NCBI GenBank assembly: GCA_964507405.1
Contig: CAZDPJ010000043.1
Coordinates: 1 to 5,151 of the forward strand
Source of the DNA: UMGS75 sp964507405
GTDB lineage: Bacteria; Bacillota_I; Bacilli_A; ML615J-28; CAG-313
Direction of reading: 5' to 3'
DNA length: 5,151 bases
Shown piece after piece: positions 1 to 4,756 of the stretch (the first letter of the stretch is position 1; every line of letters begins with the position of its first letter). The notes beneath the pieces are model-generated. The model worked only from the letters and a program-made list of their open reading frames with translations, searched no databases and was not told the origin of the DNA. A program made the position numbers and the translations under genes.

Positions 1-14
1 TTTTTTACCTCTTA

Positions 15-67
15 AGATGGTAATTAGAAAAATCCCTAATTATACCCATCTAAAAGGGGGCTTTTTT
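15..67 (+). terminator. Stem-loop followed by T-run; possible terminator at left edge
   Basis: Bases 15-27 (AGATGG then TAATTAG) pair with 36-51 (CTAATTA and CCATCT), leaving a 3-nt bulge at 43-45 and an 8-nt loop at 28-35. Nine bases later comes a run of six T at 62-67, preceded by GGGGGC. The gap between stem and T-run is longer than in a classical intrinsic terminator. A weaker alternative pairing of 28-36 (AAAAATCCC) with 56-67 would place the T-run directly after the stem, and it excludes the first hairpin, so an attenuator-like switch is conceivable. It probably ends a gene lying left of the window, whose coding end is not visible. Confidence 0.4.
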
Positions 68-76
68 GTTTAAAAA

Positions 77-105
77 TAGATTATTATGTGTAAAGTTCAT
101 ATAAT
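77..105 (+). promoter_or_regulatory. Possible promoter with perfect TATAAT
   Basis: TATAAT at 100-105 matches the sigma-A -10 consensus exactly. The hexamer 17 bases upstream (TAGATT, 77-82) matches the -35 consensus at only three of six positions, and no TGn extension is present. A transcript would begin near 112 and would include the strong ribosome binding site at 134-142. In DNA this AT-rich, TATAAT occurs often by chance, so confidence is limited. It could drive the mini-ORF at 149 and possibly the lipoprotein-protease operon. Confidence 0.35.
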
Positions 106-148
106 AATAGTGATAAAACATAAAAGATAGTATGGGGGAGGTATTAGT

Positions 149-190
149 ATGTTAATTTATTTAATATTAAAACGTATCATCAAAGAGTAG
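149..190 (+). CDS. 13-residue mini-ORF with strong ribosome binding site
   Basis: The ATG at 149 lies 6 bases after GGGGGAGGT (134-142), one of the best Shine-Dalgarno matches in the window, and is preceded by a TATAAT box at 100-105. It encodes MLIYLILKRIIKE: a hydrophobic N-terminal half followed by basic residues, then TAG at 188-190. A stem-loop (198-221) begins 8 bases after the stop. No known family is recognised. It could be a leader peptide, a very small membrane-active peptide, or the surviving start of a decayed gene whose ribosome binding site has persisted. The initiation signals are visible; that a functional product is made is inference. Confidence 0.3.
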   Translation: MLIYLILKRIIKE

Positions 191-197
191 TTGGCCA

Positions 198-221
198 TAG
201 TATACGGCTAAAAGTATACTA
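198..221. repeat. 8-bp inverted repeat (stem-loop)
   Basis: TAGTATAC (198-205) and GTATACTA (214-221) are perfect reverse complements around an 8-nt loop, GGCTAAAA. Both arms contain the self-palindromic hexamer GTATAC (200-205 and 214-219), so the element is also a pair of direct repeats spaced 14 bp. No T-run follows on either strand, which argues against an intrinsic terminator. A protein binding site or an RNA processing or stabilising hairpin are possible roles. Confidence 0.45.
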
Positions 222-256
222 ACTAAATTAAAATTGAAGGAAGATGAAAAGTAAAA

Positions 257-352
257 ATGAAAAGAATAATTGTATTATTGATGATGCTTATTAATAAGGA
301 AATGTTAACTAATGACAAAGATTTATTTACTATACGGAGTGATTATCTTTGA
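257..352 (+). pseudogene. 31-codon ORF resembling a truncated signal peptide
   Basis: The ATG at 257 opens MKRIIVLLMMLINKEMLTND and runs 31 codons to TGA at 350-352. The first 12 residues (basic pair, then a hydrophobic stretch) look like the start of a signal peptide, comparable with MKKLLLMCFMLV of the lipoprotein at 395, but there is no lipobox, cleavage site or following domain. The only purine-rich stretch upstream, GAAGGAAG at 236-243, ends 13 bases before this ATG. It is better placed for an out-of-frame ATG at 244 that yields 16 residues. The best explanation is a remnant of an exported-protein gene or chance; a functional small gene is not supported. The segment 190-394 shows no other coding sign. 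Confidence 0.22.
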
Positions 353-379
353 AAGTTTAGTTAAATATAATAATATTGA

Positions 380-388
380 AAGGAGTGA
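380..388 (+). promoter_or_regulatory. Ribosome binding site of the lipoprotein gene
   Basis: AAGGAGTGA ends 6 bases before the ATG at 395 and, with neighbouring bases, almost completely matches the 16S rRNA 3' end. It fixes the start of the lipoprotein. A TATAAT at 366-371 with a poor -35 (TTATCT, 343-348) could be a close promoter giving a leader of about 16 bases. A nine-base copy of the core (GGAGTGATT, 382-390) also occurs at 336-344 without a following start codon. Confidence 0.75.
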
Positions 389-394
389 TTTAAG

Positions 395-739
395 ATGAAA
401 AAATTATTATTGATGTGTTTTATGTTAGTTACTGCATTTGTGATGGTTGGATGTACTCAAGAAAAAAAGTATAGTGATGATGCAATAATAATAGAAATAA
501 AATCTGATTGTAAAAATGAATTTATAAATAAAGAATTTAAAATTGATGACTTTGATTTTGATAACATAGAAACTTTTTCATATTCAAAATGGTATGATAC
601 AAAAAACAGGGGATATTTATTTATATATTTAAAGAAAACAGGAAAAAAAGAAGTTGAAGAGGCTTTGAAACATTTTAAACAATTATCATTTGTTGAAGAA
701 TGTGAAAAAATGCCTATTATTCAAATGATAGAGGAATAA
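395..739 (+). CDS. Lipoprotein resembling a free-standing subtilase propeptide (I9-like)
   Basis: This is an intact 114-residue gene. Residues 1-19 form a type II signal peptide (KK, then a hydrophobic core), with Cys20 in the lipobox-like VMVGC, so the mature protein should be lipid-anchored outside the membrane. The M at -3 is slightly atypical. The mature part parallels the propeptide of the protease that follows. EKKYSDDAIII (23-33) matches EEKKYY...SDDRIII there. The stretch near 50-58 (IDDFDFDNI) resembles PQDFPEINC. Residues 74-109 show the same strand-helix-strand order (YLFIYLKKTGKKEVEEALKHFK) as LCLELNEKSKENVLIGIKEL. The Shine-Dalgarno AAGGAGTGA and ATG are unambiguous, and the stop lies 11 bases before the protease GTG, so the two are probably co-transcribed. 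A role as protease inhibitor, folding helper or immunity factor is inferred from this resemblance. A lipoprotein with a chance similarity remains possible. Confidence 0.8.
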   Translation: MKKLLLMCFMLVTAFVMVGCTQEKKYSDDAIIIEIKSDCKNEFINKEFKIDDFDFDNIETFSYSKWYDTKNRGYLFIYLKKTGKKEVEEALKHFKQLSFVEECEKMPIIQMIEE

Positions 740-753
740 AGGTGAATATAGTG
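739..753 (+). promoter_or_regulatory. Ribosome binding site and GTG start of the protease
   Basis: AAAGGTGA begins inside the last codons of the lipoprotein gene, and its AGGTGA core (740-745) lies 5 bases before GTG at 751-753. From that GTG the reading gives M-NKKIFNSKLNKMFIFFFI, a positively charged start followed by a hydrophobic core, as expected for a secretion signal. This identifies the true start of the protease, even though frameshifts separate it from the catalytic frame. The close spacing suggests translational coupling with the lipoprotein. Confidence 0.65.
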
Positions 754-859
754 AATAAAAAAATTTTTAATAGTAAATTAAATAAGATGTTTATATTTTT
801 CTTTATTTTAGTATAACTAATGTTTATGCAAGTACTTTAAGTAATTATGAAATAATTGA

Positions 860-1204
860 AGAAGAAAAAAATATTATACAGGTAATTTAGATGATGACTT
901 TTCAGATGATAGAATAATTATTGTATTATCAAAGGAAGAAACGAATAAATTTAAAAATTATACACCACAAGATTTTCCAGAAATTAATTGCAAGTCTGTT
1001 ATTGATTTAACATCTGATGTTAATAAGAATTTTAAAAATAAAAATTCTAGTAATGATGGAGAAAATTTAATTAATTATGAAAAATTCAATAGAATTTTAT
1101 GTTTAGAATTAAATGAAAAGTCTAAAGAAAACGTATTAATAGGAATAAAAGAACTAGAAAAAAGACAAGAAATATTATCAGCTGAACCGGATATAGCTAT
1201 TAAT
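860..1204 (+). other. Propeptide (inhibitor I9-like) coding segment of the protease
   Basis: This segment is in frame with the catalytic domain but upstream of the first in-frame ATG at 1205. It is open from 860, after a TGA at 857-859. It reads TGNLDDDFSDDRIIIVLSK, then a polar loop rich in Asn and Lys, then NRILCLELNEKSKENVLIGI and SAEPDIAI. The pattern of strand, loop, strand, helix and a closing AEPD strand just before the mature enzyme is typical of subtilase propeptides, which fold and inhibit the protease. It shows that the ATG at 1205 is internal (Met153 of the repaired protein) and not a true start. Confidence 0.7.
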
Positions 1205-2392
1205 ATGATGGAAATCCCTAATGACACTAAAGTATCTGAACAATGGGGACTAAATAATATTGGCGCATATAGTTCATGGGATATATCAACAAATGCAAAT
1301 CAAGTTATCGTAGGAATAATGGATACGGGAATTGATGCTTCACATAGTGATTTAACAAATAATATATATAGATTAACAAATCATAATATAAATACAACTT
1401 TACATAGAGACTTTACTACTGGAGTAGAATCAGGCATAGCTATTTTAGAACCGACTGATCCTAAAGGGCATGGTACACATGTGGCCGGAATAATTGGAGC
1501 ACAAGGAGACAATAATAATGGTGTAGTTGGAATTTGCTGGAATGTTAAGTTAGTTTCATTGAGGGTACTAGATAGTTCAGGGGGAGGAAAAATTGGGTGG
1601 ATTGTAAATGCAATTAATTATGCCGCTAGCAATAATATTCCTATATTAAATTGTAGTTTAGGTGCATCAGTAGGAAGTTTTGCGTTAGAAGATGCCATTG
1701 AGTCGTACGAAGGTTTATTAGTTTGTGCTGCAGGTAATTTCAATCAGAATATTGATAATACACCATTATATCCTGCAGCATATAATTTTGATAATATTAT
1801 ATCTGTAGGTGCGATTGATTCAAATAATAGCAGGTCAGATTGGGATAGTTTTAAGAATTTATGGGGATTATTTGGAAGTAGTGCTTCAAATTATGGTGCG
1901 ACATCTGTCGATATATATGCACCGGGGACAGATATTTTAAGCACAATACCTAATAATAAATATGAAAAAAAGAGTGGAACATCGATGGCCGCACCATTTG
2001 TTACTGGATGTGCTGCATTATTACTAGCATCAAATTGTAAATTAACAACACAAGAATTAAAAAATGCAATTATTAATGGTGCCACCGAAATTACAATTTC
2101 TATACCTGGCTCTGGATGCAGTGGTAATCAAAATAGCTCTGTATTAAAATTAAATGTTTTTGAATCAATTAAATTAATAGCATATAAGACTAATGATTCA
2201 GGTGAAAAAATTATTGGAACGTGTTTTAGTGCAAATGGAAATATAGAAATTCCTTCTATTATTAATAATGTTTTAATTACTAGTATAGGAAGTTCAGCAT
2301 TTAAAGGATGCGGAAGTTTAGCTAGTATAACAATCCCTAATACAGTGACTAATATAGATTCAAGTGCATTTGAAAATTGTTCGTATTTGTAA
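1205..2392 (+). CDS. S8 subtilase catalytic domain plus first LRRs (open fragment of the broken protease)
   Basis: This 395-codon open stretch encodes the whole catalytic core. Positions below count from the ATG at 1205. The Asp box is IVGIMDTGID (Asp40, codon 1322), the His box HGTHVAG (His89, codon 1469), the oxyanion Asn lies in CAAGNF (Asn178, codon 1736) and the Ser box is GTSMAAPFVTG (Ser260, codon 1982). EQWGLNNIGA before the Asp box is the usual start of a mature subtilase. All catalytic residues are present, so the domain itself is not degenerate. LRR units begin near codon 340. The ORF ends at TAA 2390-2392, where the next repeat copy has CAA. No ribosome binding site precedes ATG 1205, and the open frame extends upstream into the propeptide. 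It is thus a fragment, not a separate gene, and would lack a secretion signal if made alone. Confidence 0.7.
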   Translation: MMEIPNDTKVSEQWGLNNIGAYSSWDISTNANQVIVGIMDTGIDASHSDLTNNIYRLTNHNINTTLHRDFTTGVESGIAILEPTDPKGHGTHVAGIIGAQGDNNNGVVGICWNVKLVSLRVLDSSGGGKIGWIVNAINYAASNNIPILNCSLGASVGSFALEDAIESYEGLLVCAAGNFNQNIDNTPLYPAAYNFDNIISVGAIDSNNSRSDWDSFKNLWGLFGSSASNYGATSVDIYAPGTDILSTIPNNKYEKKSGTSMAAPFVTGCAALLLASNCKLTTQELKNAIINGATEITISIPGSGCSGNQNSSVLKLNVFESIKLIAYKTNDSGEKIIGTCFSANGNIEIPSIINNVLITSIGSSAFKGCGSLASITIPNTVTNIDSSAFENCSYL

Positions 2393-2660
2393 TCAATAAC
2401 GTTGCCATCGAATTTAGTAGCAATAGGTTCATCAGCCTTTAAAGGATGTGGAAGCCTTGCAAGCATAACAATACCAAATGGTGTTACTAATATAGATTCA
2501 AGTGCATTTGAAAATTGTTCATATCTACAATCAGTAACACTATCAACGAATTTAGTAACAATAGGTTCATCAGCATTTAAAGGATGTGGAAGTTTAGGAA
2601 GTATAACAATTCCAAGTAGTGTTCAGTATATTGATGATTCCGCATTTAAGAATTGTTCAC
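2288..2660 (+). repeat. 138-bp tandem repeat encoding BspA-like LRRs
   Basis: Copies start at 2288, 2426 and 2564 (the third is partial), exactly 138 bp or 46 residues apart. Each holds two 23-residue LRR_5 units: GSSAFKGCGSLASITIP then DSSAFENCSYLQSVTL, with consensus SAF.(G/N)C..L..ITIP. Bases 2348-2382 and 2486-2520 are 35 identical nucleotides, so recent duplication or gene conversion is likely. The second unit also begins as a partial copy upstream of 2288 (IPSIINNVLITSIG). Such arrays change length by recombination and often mediate binding to host or matrix proteins. Confidence 0.85.
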
Positions 2661-4480
2661 TACTTTCTGTAGTTACTGTAAATAGAAGAATAACAAGTAT
2701 TACTAATTTAGGTGAAAATGTATTTGATGACTGTCACGATAATTTACAAATTGTTGTACCAACAAATAGAATTGCTGAATATAAAAATAAAGAGTACTGG
2801 TCAAGTTATCGAAATAAAATAATAGCATCTGAAGATTATACAGAATTTGAAATTGACTGTGAAGGAAATGTGACTGATTCCTTAAGTTTAAGCAAGGCAA
2901 CTAATGAATTATATAAATTAAATGTTAATTGTTCAAAATCTTATAAGTTTAATGCAAATTCATCAAATATAGTTAATATAATAATCTATGATACAAACAT
3001 GAATGTGATAAGTAGTGGTAGTAACACAGTAACTCAATTTTTAGGTTGTGGAATATACTATATATCTTTTGAATTTGATGATACTAATGCCTCGGGTACA
3101 TTTGAAATTGGAATTTCATTAACATGGACTAGTAGCAATATTCTATTAAACAAAGGTACTAATAATATTAAAAATAGTATGCATTTAAATAATGAAAATG
3201 TATATCATTGTAGTTATAAATATCTTAATAATCAAGGTGAAGGTTTTTATAGATTTTCACTAAATGTTGGAAGTAATATAATTTTACCTGAAGGAACTAT
3301 AAAAATATATTCAAATATAAACAAAACAGAATTGCTTAATCGATATGGATCAACTGGAATAAATGAACAAGCAATAACTTACAATGGGGAAAATGAATTA
3401 TATGTATTTTTACCTGAAAATGGATATTATTACATAGATGTTGTTCTACCTAAATCAACTTATTCATTAATTACCTTAACAATTGAGCAAGTAGAGAAAA
3501 ATGATATAAATTATCAAAATAGACTTGCTACAATTGGTTTTGATGAATTATTTGATAATAAAACTGTGACTAATTATTTTGAAGAAGTGACAATAAGTCA
3601 TCGTTCAAAAATTGAACTTGATATTGTGACAAGTGGAACAATTAATAGAAATATACCTATTTATATTTTTGAAAAGCATCGTGATCCAGGTTATGAACCA
3701 GGGGATAATCATTATTATTTAGTGTTGGAATACACTAATAATATTACTAGTATAAATAGAAGTCCTATATTTACTGTAATTTTAAATCCCGGAACTTATT
3801 ATATAGGATATTCTGATAACTTTGATAAAGTTCAAATACAATTTGCATTAAGAAGAAAGGTGAATACATATTTGAATATTGATGGTACACTTGTCACTGA
3901 TCCTGCAAGAAATCAAGGTTTCCCTTTAGGAAGTGAAGTAACATTCAATAATGGAACATTACCTGGAAATACAATAACAGAAGGATTTACAAGAAATCTT
4001 TATTTAATGGTAGAAGATAGAGTAACTGACCCTATGTCAAGACTTGATTACGATTGGTATTCAAGTAATGAAAATGTTGCTATAATAACTAAATATGGTA
4101 CAGTTCTTGCGCTTAATGTTAATGAAAATACAACAGTAACTATATATGCAATAAATAAGGATGATCCATCAATAGTTTATAAAAAAGATTTTATTATTTT
4201 AAAAGAAACAAAAACAGAACAAATAGTAATAGAATGTAATATGTCATATTCATATTCTGAAGAAAATGGAATGTACACATTAGAATTAGATTTCACGAAT
4301 AGCCCATATCCATATATAGGTTATTATGTATGGAATATTGAATGTGCTGATGGAATCAATGTTGATATGGAACATCATGGTTTAGTATCTTCAACGGGAG
4401 TAGGAGAAGCATTACTTACAGCAAATTATACTTTAAATATGAGAATATTCCTTAAGATACATTTAACTATTACTGAATAA
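2402..4480 (+). CDS. LRR and beta-domain C-terminal part of the broken protease
   Basis: It is in the same frame as the catalytic part and separated from it only by TAA 2390-2392. The nominal TTG start at 2402 (692 codons) has no ribosome binding site, so independent translation is unlikely. Order: two and a half LRR_5 repeat copies; the characteristic BspA end cap LQIVVPTNRIAEYKN to about 2823; then three beta modules, each closing with a GxYYI motif (GCGIYYISF, NGYYYIDV, NPGTYYIGY) like bacterial pre-peptidase C-terminal (PPC) domains. A group 2 Ig-like domain follows (WYSSNENVAIITKYGTVLALN, near 4050-4195), and a last beta-rich domain ends in FLKIHLTITE. These modules probably mediated adhesion or substrate binding outside the cell. 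The PPC assignment is by pattern and less certain than the LRR or Ig-like calls. No sorting motif is present. Confidence 0.65.
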   Translation: MPSNLVAIGSSAFKGCGSLASITIPNGVTNIDSSAFENCSYLQSVTLSTNLVTIGSSAFKGCGSLGSITIPSSVQYIDDSAFKNCSLLSVVTVNRRITSITNLGENVFDDCHDNLQIVVPTNRIAEYKNKEYWSSYRNKIIASEDYTEFEIDCEGNVTDSLSLSKATNELYKLNVNCSKSYKFNANSSNIVNIIIYDTNMNVISSGSNTVTQFLGCGIYYISFEFDDTNASGTFEIGISLTWTSSNILLNKGTNNIKNSMHLNNENVYHCSYKYLNNQGEGFYRFSLNVGSNIILPEGTIKIYSNINKTELLNRYGSTGINEQAITYNGENELYVFLPENGYYYIDVVLPKSTYSLITLTIEQVEKNDINYQNRLATIGFDELFDNKTVTNYFEEVTISHRSKIELDIVTSGTINRNIPIYIFEKHRDPGYEPGDNHYYLVLEYTNNITSINRSPIFTVILNPGTYYIGYSDNFDKVQIQFALRRKVNTYLNIDGTLVTDPARNQGFPLGSEVTFNNGTLPGNTITEGFTRNLYLMVEDRVTDPMSRLDYDWYSSNENVAIITKYGTVLALNVNENTTVTIYAINKDDPSIVYKKDFIILKETKTEQIVIECNMSYSYSEENGMYTLELDFTNSPYPYIGYYVWNIECADGINVDMEHHGLVSSTGVGEALLTANYTLNMRIFLKIHLTITE

Positions 4481-4494
4481 AATTTTATTGTTAT

Positions 4495-4541
4495 AAAAGA
4501 GTTAATTCTAATATTATGAGAAGGATTAACTCTTTTTATAT
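4495..4541 (+). terminator. Intrinsic terminator after the protease
   Basis: Bases 4495-4509 (AAAAGAGTTAATTCT) pair with 4522-4536 (AGGATTAACTCTTTT): 15 pairs including one G-U, with a 12-nt loop. The stem ends in a T5 run at 4533-4537. It starts 14 bases after the stop codon of the protease and closes the lipoprotein-protease transcription unit, isolating it from the TetR gene downstream. Confidence 0.85.
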
Positions 4542-4642
4542 GTTTAAAAAAATAAGTAAGATGAAATTACTCGTTTATCTGTCAATAACTTTTCATTTTT
4601 TTAAATAATTTGTGAAACATAAATATCATTGTTTTGTAAAAT

Positions 4643-4679
4643 TCATATGTTAATATTTTTGAATATATCATGTGTTAAT
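4643..4679. repeat. Imperfect 12-bp direct repeat in the intergenic region
   Basis: TCATATGTTAAT (4643-4654) recurs as TCATGTGTTAAT (4668-4679), 11 of 12 identical and 25 bp apart. The rest of 4542-4697 holds no recognisable gene or RNA. The repeat could be a regulator site upstream of the TetR promoter, but in such AT-rich DNA chance is a fair alternative. Confidence 0.25.
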
Positions 4680-4697
4680 CAGAAAAAAATATCGAAT

Positions 4698-4740
4698 AGA
4701 GGAAATTTCTCTTGACAAAATAAAATAATGGTGTTATTAG
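4698..4740 (+). promoter_or_regulatory. Sigma-A promoter and possible operators of the TetR gene
   Basis: A perfect -35 TTGACA (4712-4717) is followed after 17 bp by TATTAG (4735-4740), with an extended -10 TGT at 4732-4734. The predicted start is near 4747, giving a leader of only about 10 bases that begins at the ribosome binding site. AATAATGGTGTTATT (4724-4738) is an inverted repeat with 5-bp arms over the spacer and -10. An imperfect palindrome, AGAGGAAATTTCTCT (4698-4712), abuts the -35. Either could be the operator for autorepression, the common arrangement in TetR genes; this is inference. Confidence 0.6.
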
Positions 4741-4756
4741 ATTAGCGAGGTGTATC

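Larger units (their letters stand above)
751..4480 (+). pseudogene. Secreted subtilisin-like (S8) protease with BspA-type LRRs, broken in three places
   Basis: One gene is recognisable across 751-4480. The signal peptide starts at GTG 751. After one base is restored near 806-810 it continues SITNVYA|S, a signal peptidase I site after residue 27. After one base is restored in the A7 run at 865-871, the frame runs through an I9-like propeptide (residues about 40-152, ending SAEPDIAI), the S8 domain (about 157-470; Asp192, His241, Asn330, Ser412), BspA-like repeats (about 494-691), PPC-like beta modules, a group 2 Ig-like domain and a C-terminal beta domain, to TAA at 4478-4480. An in-frame TAA at codon 548 (2390-2392) replaces a glutamine codon. 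Repaired length is about 1,243 residues. No LPXTG motif or C-terminal membrane anchor is seen, so the product would have been released or held non-covalently. As the sequence stands it should yield no active full-length enzyme. Sequencing error could explain the two homopolymer changes but less easily the stop. Confidence 0.8.

Noticed and set aside
349..376. TTGAAA (349-354), 16-bp spacer, TAATAT (371-376) as promoter of the lipoprotein gene
   Set aside because: Transcription would start near 383, inside the ribosome binding site at 380-388, so the message would lose part of it.
1205..1207. ATG at 1205 as the true start of the protease
   Set aside because: There is no ribosome binding site, the same frame is open for 345 bases upstream, and that part encodes a typical propeptide. 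A signal peptide with a good ribosome binding site exists at 751.
2390..2392. TAA read as glutamine (alternative genetic code)
   Set aside because: TAA ends other frames normally here (lipoprotein at 737-739, protease at 4478-4480), and the same gene carries two frameshifts, so a mutation is simpler.
2402..2404. TTG at 2402 as the start of an independent LRR protein
   Set aside because: No ribosome binding site lies upstream, it falls in the middle of a repeat unit, and the frame is continuous with the protease apart from one TAA.
2288..2660. CRISPR or other DNA-level repeat array
   Set aside because: The 138-bp period is a whole number of codons and encodes regular LRR_5 units, so the repetition is explained by the protein.
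1891..2900. Minus-strand open frames at 1891-2085, 2128-2466 and 2703-2900
   Set aside because: They lie opposite the protease, whose domain motifs prove the plus-strand frame. They have no plausible start signals or recognisable domains.
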